Assembly (NCBI GenBank): GCA_026119855.1
Contig: JAOWBW010000220.1
Coordinates: 364,828 to 428,827 of the forward strand
Direction: 5' to 3'
Source: Campanula takesimana
Lineage: Eukaryota; Streptophyta; Magnoliopsida; Asterales; Campanulaceae
Length of the DNA stretch: 64,000 bases
Positions 11,756 to 22,055 of this stretch are shown here, in pieces. Positions within the stretch are counted from its first letter, which is position 1. Each line of letters opens with the position of its first letter. Below the pieces are notes generated by a model. It did not search any database and was not told the DNA's origin. It saw only the letters and a list, made by a program, of their open reading frames with translations. The translations under genes and the position numbers were made by a program.

Positions 11756-12310
11756 ATATCTTGTCCTTATATCTTTCTATATTAGTGTTTTGGTTTCTCC
11801 AAGTTTTTCAAATAAGTAGGTTACAAGTCAGCAACAACCATGTCGACTGCATGAATGACGACCTCATCTTAGTACTTCATTACTCAGTCGACCGCATGCC
11901 TTACCTCACTATGTCATTGACCGCATGATTGTCGACCGCAAGAATCAAAATCCTCTTCTCTTGCCCACTGCATGGTCATTGACCACCAAATGTCGACCAC
12001 ATATTGTCGACCGTAAAGTCATCCATCTTCGACCGCTCTTTTTACGGTAACACTCCATCACTTACCGCACTCATGGACTCCAGGTAAGTGTTCTAACCTT
12101 AGAGATATTTAGGAGTGACGTTATGACTTCAAGGGCATTAAGGTAATTTTCATTATTCCCTCGCTTTTATTTATTTCAAATCTTTATAATATTTTTTGCT
12201 CCGCCGTCATTGGCTCTCATTTGAAAACAAAAAGGACTCTTTTATCTGTCATATCTAATCTGCAGAGGTAACCCCCCACTTTTCCACCTCTCCACCTCCC
12301 CATAACCACC
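11756..12310 (+). other. Non-coding pol to env-like spacer with dense ACCGCA motifs
   Basis: No credible ORF. GACCGCA/TACCGCA and one-base variants (GACTGCA, GACCGTA, GACCACA) recur from 11845 to 12070, all in the element's sense direction. The segment leads into a pyrimidine-rich stretch and the putative internal promoter. Confidence 0.7.
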
Positions 12311-12442
12311 TATTTAACACTTCCCACTCTCTCTGCTCCACTCTCTGACCCCCTTTCTCTCTCTACTCTCTCTCTCTCTAAAATTCTCTCTCTTTTCTGC
12401 GCCCCCTTATCCGTTTCTCTCTCCAATTCACTATATAACTTC
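12311..12442 (+). promoter_or_regulatory. Putative internal promoter and leader of the envelope-like gene
   Basis: A TATA-like box TATTTAA (12311-12317) is followed by a long CT-rich tract (CTCTCTCTCTC, 12325-12425), like the pyrimidine patch of plant core promoters and leaders, and then the ATG at 12443. Position between pol and the env-like gene suggests a subgenomic transcript. Inferred from sequence only. Confidence 0.5.
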
Positions 12443-12511
12443 ATGGCCCCAACTGACAAAACTCACAAGAAATCATCCTCTTTCAATCCTTCATTTCAAC
12501 AGTCAAGAATG
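12443..12511 (+). CDS. Putative first coding exon of the envelope-like gene
   Basis: ATG at 12443 opens 23 codons (MAPTDKTHKK.., basic and Ser-rich) ending ..SRM at 12511. The next bases are GTATGA, a fair plant 5' splice site. The exon ends in phase 0, and joining to the acceptor at 13273/13274 continues in the frame of the 820-codon ORF, adding 33 residues to its N-terminus. It is too short to find as an ORF and is supported by the splice signals and frame agreement. Confidence 0.6.
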
Positions 12512-13273
12512 GTATGATTTCCGCCCTTAAATCTCTATATAATTGATGAAATTTTTGAGTTTATTGTTCTTGGTGGGTTTATGTAGAAGCCTTTCATATT
12601 CCTCCCATTCATGATATTGAAAATTTATATGCTTAAGTGGTGTTTGATTCTTGAAATAGCTATCATTTACTTATCTCAATATGTGTTCTGTTTAGATTTC
12701 ATGGCTTTATTTGAGATTTTTTTTCAACTGGGTTTTCGTATTTCACCCCCCCCTTTCCTGTTTCTCTTTGATTTCGTGTACCTTGGATGTTTCTTTTCTT
12801 GAAATTAATGTCTTATTCTTGTTTAATCGGATTTTTCGAAGCAATATACATAATTTATTTTTGATTTTCGGCACTGTTTTGGATTTTCTGGGTTTGCTAC
12901 AGTGTTATTCATCGTGTTCATACGAGTGTTCTTCGTGTTCTTGAATAAAACCTTTTTGATCCGTTTTCCTTGGTCACACACACTAGATAGGTGTTTGTGC
13001 GTGTTTTGGATTCTCTGAATCTCATTCTTTCAAATTTCATTGTGTGTGATTTCTTTGTTAAGTAAGTCGACCGCATGGTCTCCTTACCGCATGATTGTTA
13101 TCACTTACTAATTGCCTTTACCATGCTTGCTGTTACATACTTACCGTGTTATGCTTACCGCGCATCCTTGCCGCATCTATTTCAACTTGAATCTTACCAT
13201 TAGTCACTTGCCGCAACATCTAGCAAGTGACCGCATATTTGTTTTGTTGTTCTAACTTTCCAATTTTTTTCAG
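12512..13273 (+). other. Putative intron in the envelope-like gene
   Basis: 762 bp bounded by GTATGA and TTTTTTTCAG. It is T-rich as plant introns are, with a branch-point-like CTAAC at 13252-13256, about 20 nt before the acceptor. Nine-odd CCGCA-type motifs lie around it, clustered at 13065-13235. Short ORFs inside (12611-12944) look like chance reading of T-rich sequence. Independent support: element C is joined to pol at the residue corresponding to this acceptor. Confidence 0.6.
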
Positions 13274-15766
13274 AATACTAAACACTTCTTACCGGGCGTT
13301 CTTATGGACCTCGAAGATTTAAAAGAAGATGCAATTGGCAGAAATCTGATTAAGAGATTTGACAAGATGGGGTTGCTGCCATTCTTTACCTTCGATCAGG
13401 ACTTCCATGTCCTTGCCCTCGTCGATCAATTCTTTGCGACCGCTACAGAAGAGACCGGTCGAAGTGCATCCGGCAAGATGGTAAAATTTATCCATGCTGA
13501 AATTGAGGGGATTGAGATGTCATTGGATGTCGTCAACATTAGTGAGGTTCTTGGGATCAAGAAAAAGGCTGGTGTTACTTATTCCACGACCGTCGCTGAC
13601 GACGAATTGAAAGCTCTTGCTAAACGGTTGGTTGGACACAATCATGTAACTAAGGTACCCAGGAAGGAATTTGATGAAGTATTGTACCATATTAGCCATC
13701 TGGTTGGGCATTCCATCAATTGCAAGACAGGTAATCAAGCAAACCTCAACACCACTCAATGGGTTCTTTCTGCCGCAATCTACCTTTGCAAAGACATTGA
13801 CTGGTGTCAAATTATCTACGATGCTTTGATTGCAAACATTGTCGCATACAATAACGCCAAAGAAAAGGGAACCATCAAGTACCGTACTCACACTCGTTTC
13901 ATTACCTTCCTCATGACCCACATAAAAGAGCTTCGAAAATTTATGTCCAAAAATCGTGAACTTCTCCTCACCATTTCCAAAAGCAAACTCTTTACCCGAT
14001 CCACCATGAAAACAAACTTTCGTGTTCGTTTTGGAACCAGACTTTACAAGATCTATCTTGCAAAGGACCCTCATGAACCCTATGAGTCTCCCTCCAAACA
14101 CAAGTCTTCTCAGCTTGCAGCAAGTGACGAAGACGATAATGATGATGAAGAAGAATATGTCCCTGCCACACCAGTTAAGGGAAAGGGTAAGGGCATTGCT
14201 GTTGAACCTGTCTCCAGGAAATCCTCTGTTGCTGCTGGTATTAAGTTTAAGGAACCTTCTATCAAACCTACCCACTCTGTCTCACCTCCTCTTCATTCGA
14301 CCGCACCTCAAAGGTCGCTTGCCGTTCCTTCCAAATCTGTTAAATCAAAAGCTCCCTTGACTGCAATGACTCAGGGGGAGAAAAAGAGAATTCATTCTCT
14401 AAGTCCAGTTAAAGTTGTGAAGAAAGCCAAAATTGCTGCTTCCCCTATTTTTACTCCTACTGGTTCCCCTCCTGTTGAAACTGATACTGGAGTTGAGGTT
14501 GCCCCCACCTTAAAGAAAGTTGCTCAGAAATTGAAACCCACTGGTACCAGACAGGTTTACTCAGTTAGAGATGAGTCTGACAGTGAGGAAACTGCAGATG
14601 ATTCTTCCAGTGGTTCCAAAGTTGAGATAGTTGGTAGTGATATTGATGGTTATAAAGATGGTGATGCTAAACAGACTGGTGATACTGGCAGCCAGCACGG
14701 TGAAAGTGATAACAAAGATAAGGATGTTGATGTCAACGTTGATAGTCCTATTTTCGATCGCTCGGAGGCTGCCACTCAAAAGGTATCCACGGTCGATGAG
14801 ACTTACCGCACCCCTCTTGCTTCCCCTACTCACTCTCCAACTTGTGTTCTTTCTCCGATCAAGAATGACGACATTCCTGCTACCGCAAGTCAGGTTGCCG
14901 CACTCCTTACAGCAGTCCAAACATTGACCAAAATTCAGTCTGATAACCAGACAGCCATTGCTCAGCTGACCGCAGAGGTTGTTGATTTGAAATCCTCTCA
15001 AGCCACTCTTCAGCAGGAGCTGTACTCCCTACCCTCCAAAATGATTGATACCATTAAGGGGGAGACAGTGGCTATAACAAAGACTGTTAAGGATGTGGTT
15101 CTTGGAAAAACCAGTTCGAGTTCTGCTACCGCACAACCCACTCCGACCGCTTCAACATCAACAGTACTGTCAACTGATCTCTTGGTTACTCCTCGATTCA
15201 TGAAGGAGGCTCTAACCATTCAGACAAATGCTCTTAACCGTGGACTCTCTCGAGAGGTCATTGATGCCTCTATTGAAATTTCCAAACAGCTGGATTTGGT
15301 TAAAACTGACTTGACTCATGAACTGAAGAAAATTAAATTCAGTTTGGAAAACAGTGTTGATGTTGCTATCAAGGCATCCCTTGAAGCCCTTACTGAAAAT
15401 CAAGCAAAGAATCTTGAAGCAATCAAGGCCGCTTATGCAACTCTGAAAACTCCACTTGAATATCAGGGCACCAGAATTGAGGAACTGACCAACACGGTCG
15501 TTGGTTCGTTTCAGGTCGTTGAAAAGAAATTGGAGACTTTAGAAGAATCTGTTCAGAGGTCGGCTGGAAGTGCAGTCACTGAAGGATCCATCCAAGTTGC
15601 TGATGCTGGTCATGGTAATGTCCATTCACAGGCAGAAAATGATGAAGGCAATAGCATCGATTTCCCGACCGTGAACAGCTTTGACTACATGCTTGCCAAT
15701 GCATTCACTTGCCCCATTATTCCTGAGTATGAAGATGAAGTCAAGATCCCTGGTCTGAATATGTGA
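13274..15766 (+). CDS. Envelope-like protein of Sirevirus-like element A
   Basis: Intact ORF of 820 codons from ATG 13304; 10 upstream codons (13274-13303) are open and would be added by splicing. Residues 1-260 form a globular domain (..KMGLLPFFTFDQDF..) shared with element C and typical of the 'putative plant transposon protein' family. Next come an acidic run (SDEDDNDDEEE, about 275), a long Ser/Thr/Pro/Lys-rich part with KGKGKG and KKAKIA, and a C-terminal third with heptad-like Leu/Ile suggesting coiled coils (580-600, 640-760). I see no signal peptide and no membrane helix, so a fusogenic envelope role is not supported by the sequence. It is the only large intact ORF of the element. Confidence 0.8.
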   Translation, partial: NTKHFLPGVLMDLEDLKEDAIGRNLIKRFDKMGLLPFFTFDQDFHVLALVDQFFATATEETGRSASGKMVKFIHAEIEGIEMSLDVVNISEVLGIKKKAGVTYSTTVADDELKALAKRLVGHNHVTKVPRKEFDEVLYHISHLVGHSINCKTGNQANLNTTQWVLSAAIYLCKDIDWCQIIYDALIANIVAYNNAKEKGTIKYRTHTRFITFLMTHIKELRKFMSKNRELLLTISKSKLFTRSTMKTNFRVRFGTRLYKIYLAKDPHEPYESPSKHKSSQLAASDEDDNDDEEEYVPATPVKGKGKGIAVEPVSRKSSVAAGIKFKEPSIKPTHSVSPPLHSTAPQRSLAVPSKSVKSKAPLTAMTQGEKKRIHSLSPVKVVKKAKIAASPIFTPTGSPPVETDTGVEVAPTLKKVAQKLKPTGTRQVYSVRDESDSEETADDSSSGSKVEIVGSDIDGYKDGDAKQTGDTGSQHGESDNKDKDVDVNVDSPIFDRSEAATQKVSTVDETYRTPLASPTHSPTCVLSPIKNDDIPATASQVAALLTAVQTLTKIQSDNQTAIAQLTAEVVDLKSSQATLQQELYSLPSKMIDTIKGETVAITKTVKDVVLGKTSSSSATAQPTPTASTSTVLSTDLLVTPRFMKEALTIQTNALNRGLSREVIDASIEISKQLDLVKTDLTHELKKIKFSLENSVDVAIKASLEALTENQAKNLEAIKAAYATLKTPLEYQGTRIEELTNTVVGSFQVVEKKLETLEESVQRSAGSAVTEGSIQVADAGHGNVHSQAENDEGNSIDFPTVNSFDYMLANAFTCPIIPEYEDEVKIPGLNM

Positions 15767-16217
15767 GCTGACCGCACCCCCCGACCGCATCTCTCTACCG
15801 CCCTTCTGACCGCACTATTTTATGTTACCGTTGTGTTTTTGATTAGGCTGGTTGCCTCAAACAATTTTCATTTTCTGTTTAACTTATTTGGGTTTGTAAC
15901 ACAACATTTATTCTCTCTTTTGGATTCGTACTCTTACGCTTCACTGCCTTATTAATTCAGAGTACTTGCTATGATTGTGTTGTTTGATGCTATTCATTTC
16001 CCTCATATATTATCTCTTTGAATTGCATCAAAAATATTTCTATCTTCTAGGATTAGTCTTTTATTTTATTCTTTAGGATGATAGAAATCTATAACATTGA
16101 CTTACTGTGTGTGCATTGACTTGGGGCATGAACTTAATAAAATTAATTTCTTGAAACATGTTATTACCAAGTACAATGAATTATTCTTTGTTATAGTAGG
16201 TAATGGTCTCAATCAAA
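15767..16217 (+). other. 3' untranslated region of element A
   Basis: Begins with four tightly spaced motifs in 50 bp (GACCGCACC, GACCGCATC, TACCGCCC, GACCGCAC, 15770-15815). The rest is AT-rich with no ORF and runs to the PPT. Confidence 0.75.
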
Positions 16218-16228
16218 TAGGGGGAGAT
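16218..16228 (+). other. Polypurine tract of element A
   Basis: AGGGGGAGAT lies directly before the 3' LTR start at 16229. It is the plus-strand primer site, typical of copia elements, and the same in element C (minus strand, 59275-59285). Confidence 0.9.
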
Positions 16229-17803
16229 TGTTGGGTATGCACATTATAAACCACTCCTATTACCTAGATTTGATTGATCCCATAACCTTATTTTACTTTT
16301 TATGGACTTTAGGTTTTATTGTAAGAAGTTTTACAACTTCATTAGTTAAGTCCATTTTTAGTTTAGCTAGGCTTAGAAGATCAGCCCCTCAAATTTTGAA
16401 GAAATGCTGCTGCTGCTGATATGGTGAAAATGGCTAAGTCTGCCTACCGCAAGGTTTTTGGCGAACGCATGGTTTTTGGCGACCGCATGGTTTTTGACGA
16501 CCGCATGATTTTGACGACCAAAATCCTTGATGATTACAAGGTTACCTCAATCTTGTCTGACCGCAGACCAGCTATCACACAACCAAGTGAAGACCAAGAA
16601 ACGACAAGTTTGATTTAATCGTTGCAAAATTCAAATTTGAATTTGGTTGTTATGTCTCGTACAAGATAGTACATCTTGCCCACTAACTTCTGCAACAACA
16701 AGACAAAGATATGAGCTCCAATCAGAATGTGACAGCTCATCATCTTCCAACAGCTATCTCTCTCACCCAAGGCTATAAATAGTCTTTACTTTCTTCATTG
16801 AAAGTGTGCTGAGATTCAAAGAGAGAAATTGCTGTCGAAATACTTGGTGATTGAAGATCATACTCAAAGATTTCCAGAATCATTTGAATCTTCAAGCATT
16901 CGCCTTCAAAACTTCAAAGATCCCCAGCAAGCCTTCAAGAACTTCAAATCTCAAGCCCAGCAACACTTAAAGATTCATTAGGCTCTCAATCATTTAGATT
17001 ACATAGAGCTCTTGATTCTTTACACACACACACCCCGATTGATCAATCACATAGATTGCATCATTAGGGATACACTGGTCTAAGTCTAGGATTTGTTCTT
17101 CATAGAAAGTAGGTGTTGATTCAATACTTCATCTTTGTAATTTGTACTCAAGAAGAATAAATATAACCTCCATTCAAAATCCAAGACTGACCATCTTGGT
17201 AAAGGACGTAGATCTTTTAACAGATCGAACCTTTCCAAATCATTGTGTCATTTACATTCTGCAAATTTACTTTCTGCAATTGTTCTTATTGTTCATATTG
17301 ACTTTGTTTGTCGTTTAGTGTTTTGATCTTTCCAGATACTCAAACGATTGTGAATTGTGTTTGTTGCTTGCCTATTGCCTAAGTTATTACTTCTGACTAC
17401 TTATCATTTTGCCAAAACTCTAAGACACAAACTTTCATTTTCAACCTTTCTAGTCAGTAACCTTGCTTACCGCAAATAGCCGACCGCAAGGGTTACCGCA
17501 ACTTGCTTGCCGCATTTTGCTTACCGCAAATTGAATCTTTCAAACCTCTATCTTTGCCGACCGCAATATTGCTGACCGCACGTTTTGCTTACCTAGCAGT
17601 TTTTAACTTCAAAAACAACTCTACTTCGTTTTATCGAAAACTTCCGCTGTGCATTTTACTTTGAACTAGTGGTTTTTACTTGACCACAAAACTCAATAGT
17701 AAGCACAAGGTTGAATTTTGAAAAAGGGTTGATAATTTTAAATAGGCTATTCACCCCCTCTCTAGCCTCTTTTCATACCCTTGTTGTGTCTTTGGGACCA
17801 ACA
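16229..17803 (+). repeat. 3' LTR of element A
   Basis: 1575 bp and more than 99% identical to the 5' LTR by eye. Main differences: an extra 18-bp GACCGCATGGTTTTTGGC-type unit near 16470-16500, one-base indels in homopolymers, and about 8 substitutions. TATA box CTATAAATAG at about 16773. Confidence 0.95.
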
Positions 17804-17808
17804 TACTG

Positions 17809-18014
17809 ATTCATCTCCAAATATCTCTCTCTTTCTGATTTTTAACTCTTTAATGCCGATTTTGCTCAAGACATCTTTGTTGAACCTGTTGTGGCACCAA
17901 AAACACACTCTTCACTTATAAATACCGCCTTTTAATGCTGATTTTTCTCGGGAAAGACATCTTCATCAATTGATTTTACTTTATTTCACTCTTTTCAATA
18001 CGCAATCACCATAT
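17809..18014 (+). mobile_element. Continuation of the gypsy-type LTR split by element A
   Basis: Starts right after the TACTG duplication. Contains ACTTATAAATACCGCC (about 17917), a TATA box where one is expected downstream of the GC-rich block at 4441-4520. Its 3' end was not located. Confidence 0.4.
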
Positions 18015-18197
18015 TGGTACACCATAGGTGTGTCCTTTTCCCGCTCCTCTCGTACTAGAGAAAGTCCCTCTCAATGCTCTAACGCATACACTAGATATGG
18101 ACTTAAATGTCATATGACGTTCTGAACCCAGCTCATTAGCACTGTATTGGGCGAACTTTGGGACCTACTACATCCCAGGTGGGGAAGAGCCGATATG
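18015..18197 (-). pseudogene. Degenerate plastid-type 23S rRNA 3' fragment
   Basis: Read on the minus strand it contains well-known 23S landmarks in order: GAAGAGTC/GGCTCTTC near 18187, CACCTGGG..GTAGTAGGTCCC, GAGCTGGGTTCAGAACGTC, GTCCATATC, GTTAGAGCATTGAGAGG, CTAGTACGAGAGGA and GGTGTACCA. The order and the CACCTGGG..GTAGTA stretch fit plastid (bacterial-type) rRNA better than nuclear 26S. Many substitutions and small gaps show an old nuclear insertion of organelle DNA, not a working gene. Confidence 0.8.
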
Positions 18198-18210
18198 AAA
18201 GTGCCAAACT

Positions 18211-18654
18211 TGTTGGGTTTTATCAATCATGCGTAGCGGAATTAAACCCAATAGCCAAGATCCATTCAAGATGATTAAATTAAATATGAGTATGAATTTA
18301 GAATACTAACCTTTATGATGCTTTAAAATTTCTCGGATCTTGAATCTTTGTTCTTCAAGCTTTTGAATCTTCTCCAAGTTTCCTTCAAGCTTTGATCGCA
18401 TGAACACGAACTAGAAAATGATAAAGGAATCACCCTCTATGGATGTCCACACGCGAACGAGTATCAAGAACATCTTCATGATCCGGATTGCTAGATCCAA
18501 ATAGAAACACACAATTTCTATTCTAATAGACTATATGAGTTTTGGTTCTTGATCTTTGATTCTCAATCTTAGAGCAAGAATATGTTTCATAAACAATATG
18601 GAGGCTTAAGGTATCAACCAATACTGATTAGGGTTGTAGGAATACGTATTTATA
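18211..18654 (-). mobile_element. Partial copia-type LTR, reverse orientation
   Basis: Begins TGTTGGGTTTTATCAATCATGCGTAGCGGAATT. On the minus strand this matches the terminus style of the C1 LTR (TTCCGCTGCGCATGATTG..CCCAACA). It is cut at 18654 where a C1-like LTR begins. Confidence 0.55.
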
Positions 18655-19934
18655 TGTTGGTGTGTATGCCATAGGCACGTTATTTGAACAATTAATGTTA
18701 TCATTTGCTTTACGCTTTAATAAAGATATTGAATGTTTGATTATTATATCTTTTGCATGTTTATTATAATAATCTCCGTCCCTAATAATTATGATTAATT
18801 ACTAGTATAAGTTTAATGGATAGTCATATGATGATTATGTGTATGCAATACAATTAGACTTATGGGTATTTGTTGGAGAACAAATACTGGACTAACCCCT
18901 ATGAGATTTATGTCATGGTCAAATATCATAAGTATATACTCCCTCCGTTAATTTTTAGTCTGTTCACTTTTGGTCAATGGGAGTAAACTTTGACCAAACA
19001 TTTAATGTCAACCTAATCATCCTTCTGAAATTCTAAAAATTGTAATTGATAGATAATCATTTAATTTATCAATAATGTTTTTTTAAATTTCATTAGGATT
19101 GTTAGATTGACACTAAATGTTTGGTCAAAGTTTACTCCTGTTGACCAAAACAGACTAAAAAGACAGAGGGAGTAGTTATATCACTTGAATATTTAGATCT
19201 GAGGTTATTACAGTCTTCCACATGATGAACATTATGTTTGACATATTCAAACGTTACCTTTAGCCGGGTAGCAATAAAGGATATGATTGGCATAATCATA
19301 ATCATGTAGGGAAGAGTAATAAGCCAAGAAGGGATTTGTTCCTCTTTAAGAGAGATGTCAATCTTGGGCCCCTCGATGAATAGTATTGATGAAATGCACG
19401 GCCATGCTCAAATGAATTGATTGGATCAATGCCAATTATGTTATCAATATATTCGGAATCGATAAAGCATTGAACAAGTAAGTTGACCATTGACCATGGC
19501 TTACGTTCAATAGACATCGTGTAACAAAGAGATTGTGTTATGTTCTAATTTAGGAAACTTTGAGATTTCAAAGTTATACTATTTGGGTAGCCATAATGAC
19601 TTGCTAGAGTCCGCTTATGACTTATGAGGTCTGAATGGTTTGGACTCATTGCCAACTTAGTATAATCCTATTGGGTCACACACACAGAGCGGATAATTAA
19701 ATGAAGCAAAAAACAAGGCAGTACGGAATTGGAGCCGTACGGCTCCTTGAGAGCCATGGCTGGGGTTCCGCACTGCAGTTTATTTTAGGATTTTTCTTGT
19801 TAGACAAGAACTCCTAAACCCTAAAGGATCTTGGAGACTATGTACAACCAGGATTCAGTCCCATAACATTGATTTGTGAAATCATAACTTCTTTCTTGAA
19901 GAGAGAAAATACACATATTATAGAACAAACTTGA
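18655..19934 (+). mobile_element. Truncated Angela/BARE-type LTR (C1 family), with nested MITE
   Basis: TGTTGGTGTGTATGCCATAGGCACGTT and the following 1.2 kb align with both C1 LTRs, including the block AAGCTTGGGCCCCTCGATGAATAG (here near 19360) and the CCGTACGG palindrome (19735). Similarity stops near 19930, before the expected ..CCCAACA end. It is clearly more diverged than the two C1 LTRs are from each other. Small ORFs here (for example 19302-19517) recur in each LTR copy by homology and are not genes. Confidence 0.8.
18939..19172. mobile_element. Stowaway MITE
   Basis: 234 bp with inverted ends (CTCCCTCCGTTAATTTTTAG and its imperfect complement ending ACAGAGGGAG), more inverted similarity inward (TTGGTCAA..TTTGACCAAACATTTA), and a TA duplication on each side. 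C1 LTRs lack it at the corresponding position, confirming it as an insertion. Confidence 0.88.
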
Positions 19935-19939
19935 TTTTT

Positions 19940-21743
19940 TGTTGGATTTTTAGATTAATATTTCATGCTCAAATCATGCAAAGAACGAAGAGGTAAAATC
20001 TGCCTAGAACTGCAAATCATGGCATGTCAGATGTTCATGACAAATTTACACTATCATGGATTATGAATCTGGAGAAACACAAAAAATGAAAGTTGAAGAG
20101 GACATATCAAATATAATGTATGTCAAGTTTCAAGTCAAAAAACATGTTTAGAGGGTTCAAAGGTCCTCTGACATTTAGATGCCAGAATCTGGAAAAACAT
20201 ATATGAGAATTAGAGCTTGAATAAACAAATGCAAAGAGGCCTTTTATGAGGTCATAAAAATATTTCAAACATATTAATGCTTTCCATAGTTTGGTGAGAA
20301 AAAATTCCATGTTTTGATCTTAGTTTATAAACCAAGTTTTGGTAGAGTTTTATGCATGAACACAGATGGGTCGGAAATGCACCAAACAGGGCAGCATATA
20401 TGAGCTACAAGAATGTCTAACAAAACATGACTTAAGCATGGAATATTATCACTAAACTTGACATGCATCATCTTAAATATGTTAGGAACAACTTTTATGT
20501 TTTGATCTAATCCCATAAATCGTGTTTTGAATGAGTAAAAAGCACATGAATAAACATGAGTTGGATAGAGTAGTCTGGACAGATTGCATATAGTATGAAG
20601 ATGAACACCAAACCATGGTCTAAACTCAAAAATAACTCATGAAAATTTGGGGAACTTGTTTATTAACATGTTTTTAACATTATAAAGTGTCTATTTATGA
20701 ACAAATATGAACAAAAACGTGGATAAACATGGAAGAACAAAAAATGGACAGATTGTGAACACTTTGAAAAAAACTTCATTTTCATGCTTAGATCTTTCAT
20801 TTAAAGCTTGAGAATAGACGTGAAATGAACATGGAACTCATATATACACATTACATCAGAAGTTTAAACATTCATAACATATTTACATGAATATTTACAA
20901 GCCTAAAACATGGATTACATGAAGAAGATGGGGATCTAGCCATTCTAATGGCTAGACCCCTAAACTAAACATACAAAGACTTACATTTCTTACACTTAGA
21001 ACTTAAAAAAATATGATTCTTACCTTCTTACCTAGGTTAGAATGGGGAGGTGTGCTTCCTTTGCTTCCAAGGGAGGGATTTTTAGATTTTGAGTTGAGTT
21101 GTTTAAAAATTGATTGAAAGATGGAGGTTGTGTTGTTGTTTTCTTGAGCTTATAGAGATGTTTGAGTAATTTAGAAAGGTTGTTTAGAGGTGGAGATGTG
21201 GTGGAGTAGTGGTGGGGTGATGAATGTGTTAAAAAAACTTGAGAGGGAATAAAGGAAGTGTTGGAGATAGGAATGTGAATAATGAGAGCTCATCCCTCTT
21301 CTTGGATCAACAAAGGGATATATGGAGGAGGGAGGTGGTTTTATTGTGACCAAAATGCCATTGGAGTAGAGGTAGAGGAGGGAGGTGAAGTTGATGCCCG
21401 AAATTCTTGTAAAACGGTGATGGGAGAACATCATTGTGTTGGAGAAAAATTGAGGAAGCAAAGGATGATCAGCCAGGGCATAGGAGCCGTACGACCATGA
21501 TGGAGTCGTACTCCTCCATTGTGGCCGTACGGTGGCGGTTCAAAATGCTGGCCTTTCTTTGCCCGCCACGTGTCTCCTTGTGATTGATCCATTTTCCATG
21601 ACTCACCCATTGTCTTAACAACATCTGGACACGTCTAAGAAGCATGCAAATGTGCTTGTGATATTTTTTTTGGCTCCGTCTTCTCGCTCCGCAACTGTCT
21701 CGATGTGCGCGCTCTGGTGTCCCGATTTTCTGCGGGACCAACA
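19940..21743 (-). mobile_element. Unclassified LTR-like block (possible solo LTR)
   Basis: Bounded by TGTTGGATTTTT and GGGACCAACA, so ends are TG..CA with the TGTTGG/CCAACA inversion usual for plant LTRs. No matching 5-bp duplication was found. A cluster of CCGTACG-type palindromes lies at 21487-21535; on the minus strand a TATAAG follows near 21155. No gag or pol is seen, and ORFs on both strands at 21171-21500 are low-complexity overlaps. Confidence 0.4.
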
Positions 21744-21889
21744 CAAAAGATTCTCCTCGTATTTTTCCGGTCACGATGGTATATCTATAATATATCAACG
21801 AGTAAGGAATAACAAAGATATAATTTTAAACGCAAAGGATGTCAGGTAAAAGACTCTCTAAGAGTAGCGGGCCCACCGTGGGTTCCCGA
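21744..21889. other. Short unassigned spacer
   Basis: Nothing recognised between the LTR-like block and the hAT-like end. Confidence 0.4.
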
Positions 21890-22055
21890 TAGGGGTGAGC
21901 TCGGTTCGATTTGGTACGGTTTCTAGCTAAAACCGATACCGAACCGCATGTTATCGATCTCTAGCATTTGAGTACCGAAATGATTCGGTTTTAAATCAGC
22001 TCGGTGTGATCGGTTTCGGTGTCGGTCGGTAGCGGTTCGGAGTCAATGGGCTGAT
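21890..22055. mobile_element. hAT-like element end fragment with CGGTTCGG motifs
   Basis: Starts TAGGGGTGAGCTCGGTTCG, a terminus common in plant non-autonomous hAT elements, followed by many GGTTCGGT/ACCGAACC subterminal motifs in both orientations. No matching right terminus was found, so it is probably truncated. Confidence 0.5.

Larger units (their letters stand above)
4529..17808 (+). mobile_element. Complete Sirevirus-like Ty1/copia element A with target duplications
   Basis: TSD TACTG flanks the element at 4529-4533 and 17804-17808. The LTRs begin TGTTGGGTATGC and end GGGACCAACA. The 13,270-bp element has 5' LTR, tRNA-iMet PBS, gag, pol in copia order (protease, integrase, RT, RNase H), a long region with an envelope-like gene, PPT and 3' LTR. 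That architecture and size fit the Sirevirus clade. By eye the LTRs differ by about 8 substitutions and a few indels, including an extra 18-bp repeat in the 3' copy, so insertion is recent. gag and pol are nonetheless broken. Confidence 0.95.

Noticed and set aside
13520..15403. Minus-strand ORFs opposite the envelope-like gene
   Set aside because: Shadow frames of a real coding region; no domains.
19940..21743. Confident solo LTR call
   Set aside because: Termini fit, but the 5-bp flanks (TTTTT and CAAAA) do not match; listed only as LTR-like.
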